Shown here one piece after another: positions 16,977 to 24,480 of a DNA stretch of 36,779 nt. Position 1 is the stretch's first letter. Each line of letters opens with the position of its first letter. Origin of the DNA: Thermococcus sp. (lineage in GTDB: Archaea > Methanobacteriota_B > Thermococci > Thermococcales > Thermococcaceae); contig WAKU01000052.1 in the NCBI GenBank assembly GCA_015523195.1, positions 1 to 36,779 on the forward strand, given 5' to 3'. Under the pieces are notes generated by a model. That model was not told the DNA's origin, ran no database searches, and saw nothing but the letters and a program-made list of their open reading frames with translations. The position numbers and the translations under genes are program-made.

Positions 16977-17497
16977 TCGATTCTCTTCCTCGATTTGAGG
17001 TGCTCCTCGGCGAGCTCCATGTAGATCTCAGCGTTCTTCTTCGTCCACTCTATCTCCTCGTCGCTGAGCTTTCTGACGACCTTTCCCGGGATGCCTATGA
17101 CGAGGCTGTAGTCAGGCACTTCCTTCCCGGGTGGAATGAGGGCGCCCGCGCCCACTATAACGTGCTTCCCGACCTTGGCCCCGTCGAGTACTATCGCCCC
17201 CATACCAATTATCGTGTAGTCGCTGATTATTGCCCCGTGGACGACCGCGTTGTGGCCTATTGTGACGTACCTGCCAACCTTTGTCGGGAGCCCGTGGGAG
17301 GTGTGTATGCTCACGTTGTCCTGGACGTTTGAGCAGCAGCCGATGTGGATCCTCTCTATGTCCCCCCTTAGAACCGCCGAGGGCCAGACGCTGCTCTTCT
17401 CTTCGAGGACGACGTCGCCTATGACGGATGCAGTTTCATCAACAAAAGCCGTCTCGTGGATTTTGGGCTTCTTCCCGCCGAGTTCGTAAACCGGCAT
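16973..17497 (-). CDS. Gamma-class carbonic anhydrase-like hexapeptide protein
   Basis: A 174-aa left-handed beta-helix protein with hexapeptide repeats (V-I-G-D-V-V, V-G-R-Y-V-T-I-G-H, I-I-G-M-G-A) and a C-terminal helix. Three zinc-ligand histidines are visible: His65 (or His68) in SIHTSHG, then His82 and His87 in GHNAVVHG. It resembles the Cap group of Pyrococcus and lacks the acidic loop of the Methanosarcina Cam enzyme, so activity on CO2 cannot be assumed. Start choice: ATG at 17497 gives MPVYELGG and follows GGTGATG; upstream in-frame GTG and ATG codons (17509, 17506, 17503) overlap that binding site. Co-transcribed with uppS. A minus-strand TATA-like CTTTTATAAG lies near 17531-17540. 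Confidence 0.9.
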   Translation of the reverse strand: MPVYELGGKKPKIHETAFVDETASVIGDVVLEEKSSVWPSAVLRGDIERIHIGCCSNVQDNVSIHTSHGLPTKVGRYVTIGHNAVVHGAIISDYTIIGMGAIVLDGAKVGKHVIVGAGALIPPGKEVPDYSLVIGIPGKVVRKLSDEEIEWTKKNAEIYMELAEEHLKSRKRIE

Positions 17498-17590
17498 GAG
17501 CATCACCACCCCCCATCTCGTTGGGGGCGCTTATAAAAGTAACCCGGCACCAAGCTTAAATATCCTCGGGAGTACTACTGGGGGGTTGGT

Positions 17591-17992
17591 ATGAGGTACA
17601 GAAGGGGAGCCAGCGCGGAGAGAGAGCTAATACACGAACTCGAAGCGAGGGGCTTCGCAGTGGTCAGGTCGGCCGGGAGCAAGAAGGTGGACGTGGTCGC
17701 CGGTAACGGGAAGCTCTACCTGTGCATCGAGGTCAAGAGCACGCGGGGGAGGAAGCTCTACCTGAAAGCAGAGGACCTTGAAAAGCTGCTCTCATTCTCG
17801 GCGAGGTTTGGCTGCGTTCCAGTCGTGGCGGTGAAGTTCGTGGGCTATGGCTGGCGGTTCTTCATGGGCGAAGGGATAAAGGAGAGAGCCGGGGGCGGAA
17901 AGACCTACCCCATAGGGAGGGCTGATCCGGGGGTAAGTTTGGAGACGATTATCGGCGTCCAGAGAGAGTTGGAGGAGGTGTTGAGGGGATGA
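17591..17992 (+). CDS. hjc: Holliday junction resolvase Hjc
   Basis: Archaeal homodimeric endonuclease that cuts four-way junctions in recombinational repair. 133 aa. The PD-(D/E)XK-type active site is Glu10 (SAERELIHEL), Asp34 (KKVDVVA), and Glu47 with Lys49 (IEVKS). The GSKKVD and ARFGC segments are typical. The ATG follows GGGGTTGGT, and a TATA-like CTTAAATA lies near 17554-17561. The stop overlaps the next gene's ATG as ATGA, so a repair enzyme and a surface protein share a transcript. Confidence 0.96.
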   Translation: MRYRRGASAERELIHELEARGFAVVRSAGSKKVDVVAGNGKLYLCIEVKSTRGRKLYLKAEDLEKLLSFSARFGCVPVVAVKFVGYGWRFFMGEGIKERAGGGKTYPIGRADPGVSLETIIGVQRELEEVLRG

Positions 17993-19755
17993 GAAGGGTT
18001 TCCGTGGCCGTCCTCTTGATCCTTCTGATGCTCCCATCTGCCCTTTCAGTCAGCGGATTGACGGTGGTTCCAACGAGCGACTACTTCTCCGTCCCCCCCG
18101 GGAGCGTCGTGACCATACCGATAAGGATCATCAACCCGGGCAACGAGAGCGTTCAGAACGTGAGCATTGAGCTCCTCTGGGGGGTCAACGGGTCCGAGTA
18201 CAGGGTGGAGAAGACCGTTACGGTGGCCGCGAGCGAGAGCAGGGTCGTTGACCTCAACCTAAGGGTGCCCTTCATAGGCTCGGGCAACTACACCGCCCTT
18301 CTGATCGTCCGGGGCCCCAACTTCACCTCCGAGAGGAACGTAACAATATCTGTGAGGCGCATCGTCCAGTACTCGCTGAACGTTAGCGCCTTGAACGTAA
18401 CCTACGGGTTGGACGAACCGATAAGGGTGGAGGTTGCCTCCTATTCCAACGACCCGATTCAGGGGGGCATTGAGGTCTACGTGTACGATGAGAACGGGAC
18501 GTTGGTTCAGGAGTACGCTGGGGGCCTGAGCGTTGGACCTGGGAAAAGGTGGGAGAGGACTCTGATCGTCTCAAGACCCAGGCCCGGCCGCTATAGGGTG
18601 GTCGTCAAAGCGGACGTTTCGGGGCTTCAGGAGGAGAGGGAGCTGAGCTTCACCGTGGCCCCCAGGGAGTTCTGGGGCTACGTTTTCTACACAAACGGCA
18701 GGATAGAGATCCGGGTTCTCCTCAAGAACGGAAGCCCCGTGAGGGGTGCCCTGGTTGACGTAAACGGTACTCTGCTCCACACTGATTCGCGCGGCGAGGC
18801 CTTCTACACCCCCCGCGCCCCGGGATGGTACTCGGTTGGGATCACGGTCGACGGCGTTAGGAGGGAATACACCCTTCGGGTGCCCAAGCACTACAGCGTC
18901 AGCTCGGGCTTTGAGAACGGTGTGGTGTGGGTCAGGGTTCTCTCCGATGGGAAGCCCTCGAAAGGCGTCGCCGTGGAGTTCAACGGCCAGAACAGGACGA
19001 CCAATTCAAAGGGTTATGCAAAGTTCTACGCTTCAAAGCCCGGGATGTACAGGGTCACCGTCTACACCCCGGAGGGCAGGATAACGGTCTTCGTCCCGGT
19101 CGGCAAGCTCTTCGCGATACCCGAACTCAGGAGGGACGTCCTGCTCGTAAGGGTTCGGGACTCATCCGGCAACCCGGTCGGGAACGCCACGGTGTCGGTG
19201 GTAACGTCCGGTGGTGAGAAGACCTTCGTGACGGGCGAGGACGGAACGGTTCGGGTGCCGCTGAAGGGGCTGAGCGGGACGGTCATGATAACGGCGAGCG
19301 CCAGCGGCTACATAGGGGACACGGAAACGATATCCCTCCCACCGGCAGAAACTTCCTCTCCAGAGAACGGGTCCTCCAGTCAGAGCAGCCCCGAGAACAT
19401 TTCAAGCTCTCAGATCCCCCCCGCTGCTCCCGGATCGGCGAGGAACTCGGTTCCTAAAGGAGAGCTGCCATGGGTCGCATCCCTCCTGCTCTCCCTCGCC
19501 GTTTTCTCTGGCGCCACTTACCTCTCGACCATGCGGCCGCACGTCATCGAGGAGAGGCTCGACAGGTACTACTTCGTCAGGGTTAAAGCCCCGAGGATGA
19601 GGGCGCTGAAGGGCTTCCGGTGGGAGGGCGGAATGAACGCGGTTGAGGTGAGGGCCACGAGGGGGACCGCGAGGATAGAGGGCTCAAAGGTCGTCTGGAG
19701 CATCGACGAGCTCGAACCCGGTGGGGAAGCGGTCCTTCAGGTTGTCCTCGGCTGA
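17989..19755 (+). CDS. Secreted, membrane-anchored Ig-like repeat protein
   Basis: 588 aa. An N-terminal signal peptide (about 1-23, VAVLLILLMLPSALSVSG) is followed by several beta-sandwich modules: an NPGNESVQNVSI-type (CARDB/NEW3-like) domain at about 25-125, a second at about 130-225, then three short modules resembling carboxypeptidase-regulatory/Ig-like domains (about 230-450) built on G-x-P-V-x-x-A-x-V patterns. Many N-x-S/T sites suggest N-glycosylation. A Ser/Pro-rich stalk (about 455-490) leads to one transmembrane helix (about 494-512). The last 75 residues end in a VVWSIDELEPGGEAVLQVV pattern like DUF11-type domains. A cell-surface role is likely, but the function is unknown. The start overlaps the hjc stop by 4 bases. 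Confidence 0.8.
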   Translation: MRRVSVAVLLILLMLPSALSVSGLTVVPTSDYFSVPPGSVVTIPIRIINPGNESVQNVSIELLWGVNGSEYRVEKTVTVAASESRVVDLNLRVPFIGSGNYTALLIVRGPNFTSERNVTISVRRIVQYSLNVSALNVTYGLDEPIRVEVASYSNDPIQGGIEVYVYDENGTLVQEYAGGLSVGPGKRWERTLIVSRPRPGRYRVVVKADVSGLQEERELSFTVAPREFWGYVFYTNGRIEIRVLLKNGSPVRGALVDVNGTLLHTDSRGEAFYTPRAPGWYSVGITVDGVRREYTLRVPKHYSVSSGFENGVVWVRVLSDGKPSKGVAVEFNGQNRTTNSKGYAKFYASKPGMYRVTVYTPEGRITVFVPVGKLFAIPELRRDVLLVRVRDSSGNPVGNATVSVVTSGGEKTFVTGEDGTVRVPLKGLSGTVMITASASGYIGDTETISLPPAETSSPENGSSSQSSPENISSSQIPPAAPGSARNSVPKGELPWVASLLLSLAVFSGATYLSTMRPHVIEERLDRYYFVRVKAPRMRALKGFRWEGGMNAVEVRATRGTARIEGSKVVWSIDELEPGGEAVLQVVLG

Positions 19756-19758
19756 TGC

Positions 19759-20397
19759 TCAGAAAACCACCGGCTGCTCTAACGCTGGGTTTTCTTCTTG
19801 CTTTTCTGCTCCCCTCTCCGGGATTCTAAGGAAGGCGAGTGCTTGGAGGGTGACTTCAATGGTAACAAGCACTAAATAAACACCCACCGTGTACAGTATG
19901 GAAACCCACTCCATGCACGCTGTCAGGGCAATCACCGTTAAGGTTCCCCATTTAACTACTTCCGCCACCCATCCAAACTCGCCGACGCCTGTTGTTTTAC
20001 GCATCTCCTCCCAAGTCCGCATCGTGAAGTACCTGCCAACTGCAAAGACCGCAATAAACGCCAGGGCAAATATCATTATTATCGTGCCCAGTGAAGCGTC
20101 TTCGCTGGAAAACGCCGAGAAGATTATGATGGCGACGATAGAGCCCCCGATCCAGTTTCCAATCCATGATGCTATTACGTTGTACAGGTAGTAGTTGAAC
20201 GGTTTCTTATTGCCGAGCTTTTCCCCGATCCTATAAAGAGCCACCAAGATCAGGGCAATTCCTATCAGGTTCAAAAGCCCTGCAGTTGTAAGCCACGGCA
20301 CACCCAGTGTGGAGGGAATACTATCTATCATATCGCCGGGCATCATAAGTAAGGCGTAGAAAATCAGAAATGTTGTCGGTCCAAAAGCAAGAAACAC
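19759..20397 (-). CDS. DUF996-like polytopic membrane protein
   Basis: 212 aa from the GTG at 20397, with about six hydrophobic segments. LLNLIGIALILVALYRIGEKLG followed by a partly polar NKKPFNYYLYN stretch resembles archaeal DUF996 proteins of unknown function. The frame stays open 15 codons further upstream, encoding ADISREKRFGFWGS, before a stop. A strong GGTGGT ribosome binding site (20448-20453) lies 5 bases before an in-frame ATC at 20442, and no standard start codon lies between them. Either ATC initiates, or the gene lost its ATG and uses the GTG without a binding site. Base composition is visibly lower in GC than in neighbours. A minus-strand TATA-like TTTTTAAG lies near 20476-20484. 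Convergent with the preceding gene, 3 bases apart. Confidence 0.75.
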   Translation of the reverse strand: MFLAFGPTTFLIFYALLMMPGDMIDSIPSTLGVPWLTTAGLLNLIGIALILVALYRIGEKLGNKKPFNYYLYNVIASWIGNWIGGSIVAIIIFSAFSSEDASLGTIIMIFALAFIAVFAVGRYFTMRTWEEMRKTTGVGEFGWVAEVVKWGTLTVIALTACMEWVSILYTVGVYLVLVTIEVTLQALAFLRIPERGAEKQEENPALEQPVVF

Positions 20398-20532
20398 TGA
20401 CCCCCAGAAGCCGAACCTCTTTTCCCGGCTGATGTCCGCGATGAATTACCACCCGTCATATTATTAAATGCCCCCTTAAAAATTTATCGAGGAAGAGAGG
20501 AAGGCGTAAAGGGAGAAATATGTAAGGAAGGC

Positions 20533-21219
20533 TCACTCTTTCTTTTCCTCGGCTTTGGGTTCTTCCTTCTTCCCTGCTGGCTTTTCGGCTGGCTTCTCTG
20601 CCTTGGCCTCCTTCTTTTCGGCTGGTTTGGCGGCAGGCTTCGGCTGGGGCTTCTTGGGCGGCCTGAGGCCGTAGCCCACTATCTTGAACTCCACCTTTGA
20701 GCCGTCCCGGAGGTGGTAGATGTAGGTTCCGTCGGGCTTCTTCTCTATCCTCTCGACCGGGAAGCGGTAGTCACCAAAGCGCTCGTTGAGCTCCCGAACC
20801 TTCTTCGGGTTTATCGGAACCCAGTTGTAGAGCTCAAGCTCCTCGTCAAGGCCGCCGGTGGTCAGGATGTAGCTCTCGCTAAATCCAAGCGCTCCGGTCG
20901 GGCAGACGTCAACGCAGAACTGGCAGAATGTACACCTGCCGTAATCGACCTTTGGATGGGGCCTCTTCTCCAGCTTGCCGTCAACCTCTATCCACGTCAT
21001 CTCTATAGCCCTCGCCGGGCATATCTGCCCGCAGAAGTTGCAGCCAACGCACTTCTTCCAGTCGAGGGTGTGGAAGCCCCTGTACTTTGGCGCTGGCTCC
21101 ATCTTCTCGTAGGGTATCTTTATCGTGACCGGCTTCTTGAAGAGGTACTTGATGCCCATCCAGGGCTTCACGAAGGACTTCCTGAGCTTGACCTTATCCT
21201 CACCAACGACTCTTGCCAT
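20533..21219 (-). CDS. mbxN: MBX/MBS complex ferredoxin-like subunit (NuoI type)
   Basis: 228 aa, last gene of the complex operon. It carries two [4Fe-4S] motifs, Cys57/60/63/67 and Cys96/99/102/106, the NuoI/TYKY pattern that passes electrons from reduced ferredoxin to the NuoB-type cluster. After about residue 185 a long tail rich in Lys, Ala, Pro and Glu (KPAEKK-like repeats) is predicted to be disordered. The ATG at 21219 is preferred, as GGTGAT (21229-21224) precedes it and the mbxL stop lies just upstream; in-frame GTG/ATG codons at 21228 and 21225 would extend it by two or three residues. Confidence 0.93.
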   Translation of the reverse strand: MARVVGEDKVKLRKSFVKPWMGIKYLFKKPVTIKIPYEKMEPAPKYRGFHTLDWKKCVGCNFCGQICPARAIEMTWIEVDGKLEKRPHPKVDYGRCTFCQFCVDVCPTGALGFSESYILTTGGLDEELELYNWVPINPKKVRELNERFGDYRFPVERIEKKPDGTYIYHLRDGSKVEFKIVGYGLRPPKKPQPKPAAKPAEKKEAKAEKPAEKPAGKKEEPKAEEKKE

Positions 21220-21224
21220 ACCCA

Positions 21225-22409
21225 TCACCTGTCTATGTCCGGCGGGCAGTTGTCAAGGGTCTTCAATATGACCGGCACGTCTGCCAGACGGGCGCCCTTG
21301 AGGAGCTCCTCAAGTACCGTAACGCCGTGGCTCTGGCTCGGGCCGCGAACGTGGACGCGGTAGGGCTTGTGGGTTCCGTTGCTCACCACATACGCTCCAA
21401 AGTCGCCCTTTGTTGACTCGACGTGGGCGTAGGCGTCCCCCTTCGGCGGCTTGAACCTCGGGAGGGCTTTCAAGCGGGCGTCCTGAACCATGTAGGGCCC
21501 GCTCGGCGGCCCCATGTCAAGGAGCTGCTCAAGGATGTAGAGATCCTGCTCCATCTCGTACCTCCTGACCAGAACGCGCGCGAGGCTGTCGCCCTCCTTG
21601 AGAACCGGAACTTCGAAGTCGAGCTCAGGGTAGAGGTAATAGGGGTCGTCCTTTCTGACGTCGTAGGGAACTCCAGTGGCGCGGAGGTTCGGGCCGGTTA
21701 CGGCGTGCTTGAGGGCGAAGCGCCTGTCCATAACTCCAACCCCCTCGGTCCTCTCGAAGGTGATGTAGTTGTCGAAGAGTATCTCGTCGAAGTCCTTCAT
21801 CTTGGACTTGATGTACTCCACCGTGTCCCTGAGCTGTCTCAGCCAGCGGTCGCCTGGTATGTCCCTTCTGACGCCGCCGGGAACGGTGTAGATGTGGTAC
21901 ACCCTTCCCCCTGTTAGCTCCTCGAAGAGGCGCATGAACCTCTCACGGTAAGCTGCTGCCCACTGACCAGCGGTGTAGAGACCTATCTCGTTTCCAAAGC
22001 CCATTATCCAGAACATCCACGCACTGAGCCTCGCCATCTCAAGTACCGTCGTCCTTATCCACACCGCCCTCTCCGGCACCTCCCAGCCGACTATTTCATC
22101 GACGGCCATGGAGTAGATGTTCTCGGGAACGTCGCTCTCGGGGACGCAAATCCTGAGGAGTAAAGCTATGTTGGTGAAGTAGGGCCTCTGCTCCGCCAGC
22201 TTCTCAAAGCCCCTGTGGAGGAAGCCGGGGTTGACTATGGCCTTCTCAACCCTGTTGCCGTCCATCTTCAGGATTATGCTGAAGTTCTCGGTTGCCATGT
22301 GCTGCGGCCCGAAGAACAGCTCGTATGTGTCCTTGGCTATGGGATGGAGGTACATGTCGTGCCCCTTCGCCTCCTCCCTCAACTCCTTGGGAACCTCCGG
22401 GTTAGTCAT
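21225..22409 (-). CDS. mbxL: MBX/MBS catalytic-type large subunit (NuoD / hydrogenase large-subunit type)
   Basis: 394 aa, homologous to NuoD and to the [NiFe] hydrogenase large subunit. In hydrogenases four Cys in two CxxC motifs hold Ni-Fe. Here the first motif reads RICVPESD, with Cys88 but Glu at 91, and the second reads DNCPPDIDR at the C-terminus, with Cys388 but Asp at 391. Two of four ligands are thus gone, so it should not make H2. This matches the MBX complex, now understood to reduce polysulfide with electrons from ferredoxin. The ATG at 22409 follows GAGGTGAT; a GTG at 22418 would add three residues. Confidence 0.95.
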   Translation of the reverse strand: MTNPEVPKELREEAKGHDMYLHPIAKDTYELFFGPQHMATENFSIILKMDGNRVEKAIVNPGFLHRGFEKLAEQRPYFTNIALLLRICVPESDVPENIYSMAVDEIVGWEVPERAVWIRTTVLEMARLSAWMFWIMGFGNEIGLYTAGQWAAAYRERFMRLFEELTGGRVYHIYTVPGGVRRDIPGDRWLRQLRDTVEYIKSKMKDFDEILFDNYITFERTEGVGVMDRRFALKHAVTGPNLRATGVPYDVRKDDPYYLYPELDFEVPVLKEGDSLARVLVRRYEMEQDLYILEQLLDMGPPSGPYMVQDARLKALPRFKPPKGDAYAHVESTKGDFGAYVVSNGTHKPYRVHVRGPSQSHGVTVLEELLKGARLADVPVILKTLDNCPPDIDR

Positions 22410-22419
22410 GATCATCACC

Positions 22420-22983
22420 TCATATCACGTAGTTCGTCTTGCTCTCGTCATACCTGTCGAAGTCGTCTCCGTAGATCGCCTTCACGTAGGAGAGCATGTT
22501 GAAGTCCTTTCTGAGCGGGTGCTTCTCGTACTCCCTCGGCTCAAGGAGGAAGGGCCCCAACCTCGGGTTGCCCTTGAAGATTATTCCGAAGAACTCGTGG
22601 GCTTCCCTCTCGTAGGTCTCCGCGACCGGCCAGATGTCCATTACCGTTGGCAGCTTTGCATCCTCTCTGGGAATCCTCGTCCGCACGAATGCATGAACCC
22701 CCTCGCTCACGCTCCAGAGCTGGTAGACGACCTCGAATTCACCTTCCTTGAGCCAGTCAACGACGCTTATCTGCATGAGCATCTCAAAGGTTTCGCTCGC
22801 GAGCTCAAGGAAGTCGTGTATCCTCTCCGCCGGAACGTGGAACTCAACGCGCCTTTCGCGCCTGACGCTGCCTTCTGCGTACGGTGCCTTCCCGATGAGG
22901 GCTTTGACGAGCTTCCCCTCCTTCGTGTCCGGAAGCCTGGTCTCCTCGACTTTTTCATTTGTCTTATTCTCGTTCATATCCAT
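22420..22983 (-). CDS. mbxK: MBX/MBS subunit (NuoC, 30-kDa type)
   Basis: 187 aa. The C-terminal half shows the NuoC family signature ETYEREAHEFFGIIFKGNPR followed by PLRKDF. It is a structural peripheral-arm subunit that pairs with the NuoD-type subunit; it has no cofactor. The N-terminal 25 residues are polar and lysine/glutamate-rich (NENKTNEKVEE). The ATG at 22983 lies 6 bases after GAGGTG and overlaps the end of mbxJ by 10 bases. Confidence 0.92.
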   Translation of the reverse strand: MDMNENKTNEKVEETRLPDTKEGKLVKALIGKAPYAEGSVRRERRVEFHVPAERIHDFLELASETFEMLMQISVVDWLKEGEFEVVYQLWSVSEGVHAFVRTRIPREDAKLPTVMDIWPVAETYEREAHEFFGIIFKGNPRLGPFLLEPREYEKHPLRKDFNMLSYVKAIYGDDFDRYDESKTNYVI

Positions 22984-23576
22984 GCGAGCCACCTCTTAGC
23001 TTCTTTCTCGCGCCAGCCTTCGCCGAACAGCTTATCCTGGTTCCTCCGGTAGTACTCGTAGTTCTCCCGGTAGCGCTTCCAGCCGTCGGCTTCACCGGTC
23101 TCTATCTTGCGCATTATCTCCATTATGCCGTCCATGACGGCTTCGGGTCTGGGCATGCAGCCGGCTATGGCTACATCAATTGGGATGTATTTGTCGAGCT
23201 GCTTGACCACGTTGTAGGAGTCCCAGTAGACTCCTCCATTTATTGGGCAGGAGCCGTGGGCCAGAAGGTACTTGGGATCCTGCATCATCTCATAGGTTAT
23301 GATTATCCTCTTAAGGGTCTTCGGCGTCACGTAGCCCGTGATGAGGAACAGATCGGCCATCCTCGGGGCGGGGTTGGGCATTATTCCGAAGCGCTCGAAG
23401 TCGTATCTGGCAGTGGCGAGCGGCGGCATTTCTATTCCACCGCAGCCAGTACAGAAGGCCACTATCCAGAGGCTCTTCTTCCTGGCCCACTTAAAGAGGG
23501 GCTCGAAGAGCTTGAACTCCTGGAGTTCGTAGTGTATGACGCCGTCGTTCTCACCAAAATCTTTTCTCTCATCCAT
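22974..23576 (-). CDS. mbxJ: MBX/MBS subunit (NuoB type, proximal [4Fe-4S])
   Basis: 200 aa. Four cysteines sit where NuoB and hydrogenase small subunits hold the proximal cluster: Cys42 and Cys45 in FCTGCGGIEM, Cys110 in GSCPINGG, and Cys140 in AGCMPRPE. It takes electrons from the NuoI-type subunit and passes them to the NuoD-type active site. The start ATG follows GAGGTGGTG. The 3' end overlaps mbxK. Confidence 0.94.
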   Translation of the reverse strand: MDERKDFGENDGVIHYELQEFKLFEPLFKWARKKSLWIVAFCTGCGGIEMPPLATARYDFERFGIMPNPAPRMADLFLITGYVTPKTLKRIIITYEMMQDPKYLLAHGSCPINGGVYWDSYNVVKQLDKYIPIDVAIAGCMPRPEAVMDGIMEIMRKIETGEADGWKRYRENYEYYRRNQDKLFGEGWREKEAKRWLAWI

Positions 23577-23586
23577 TCACACCACC

Positions 23587-24480
23587 TCACACCGTCAGGA
23601 GCACGGCTATTATTCCTATTATCGTCGGCCACTTCCAGAAGAACTTCGCCGCCTGGTCTATGGTGAAGCGCGGGTAGATGCTGGCCACGAATATCGCTAT
23701 GAAGAGCACCAACAGCTGCTTCAGGAACAGGTCGAGGAGGTTGCTCGCGCCGCCGAAGAATAGCACCGCGAAGAATGCCGTCTCCGCGAAGAGCTGGACC
23801 GCGTGCTGGGTGAAGAGCAGTGCCGCGTGCTTGCCGCCGTACTCGACCATCGGACCCATGGAGATTTCCGCCGGAGCTGTTATGATGTCGAAGGGCTCAA
23901 GGCCGAGGAGGGCCTGGAAGACTATGTCGAAGACTATGAAGGCCAAGGCAAGTGCCGGAACGGTTATGCTCCACCCCTGAAGCTGCTGGAGAGCTACCAG
24001 CTGGCTAAGCTTGAAGGTCCCCCAGTGCTGGACGAGCGCTATTATGGCCAGGCCGTAGGGCAGCTGCATGGCGACCATCGTGAGCAGGCCACGCTGGACA
24101 CCCAACGCCGAGTAAGGGTTGCCCGAGCTCATCGCACCGAGCATTATCCCGAGCATAGGCACCTCAAGGAGGTAGGCGACGACGATTAAGTCCGCGTTGC
24201 TGCTGAAGAGCTGGAAGTTCGCTATTGGGATGAAGAGGAGCGCCGTTATGCTCACCCCGAGGGCAAACACGGGCCCGAAGTTGTATACGAAGCCGTGGCT
24301 GACGCTCTCCTTTTTGCCGAGGAGCTTTAAGGTGTCTATGATGGGCTGGTAGATCGGGGGCCCTATCCTCCGCTGTATCCTCGCCATTGCCTTCCTCTCT
24401 ATGCCCATGAAGATGAAGCCCACTATAAGGGCGTAGATCAGGATGCCTATCGCGTCGAGGATTAATCTCCAGTCGAACAT
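23587..24480 (-). CDS. mbxM: MBX/MBS membrane anchor subunit (NuoH type)
   Basis: 297 aa, about eight transmembrane segments. The conserved cytosolic loop (GIERKAMARIQRRIGP) and the EISMGPMVEYGGKH segment are NuoH-family hallmarks. It joins the peripheral arm to the ion-pumping membrane arm. The ATG directly abuts the stop codon of the upstream antiporter-like gene with no spacer. Confidence 0.94.
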   Translation of the reverse strand: MFDWRLILDAIGILIYALIVGFIFMGIERKAMARIQRRIGPPIYQPIIDTLKLLGKKESVSHGFVYNFGPVFALGVSITALLFIPIANFQLFSSNADLIVVAYLLEVPMLGIMLGAMSSGNPYSALGVQRGLLTMVAMQLPYGLAIIALVQHWGTFKLSQLVALQQLQGWSITVPALALAFIVFDIVFQALLGLEPFDIITAPAEISMGPMVEYGGKHAALLFTQHAVQLFAETAFFAVLFFGGASNLLDLFLKQLLVLFIAIFVASIYPRFTIDQAAKFFWKWPTIIGIIAVLLTV

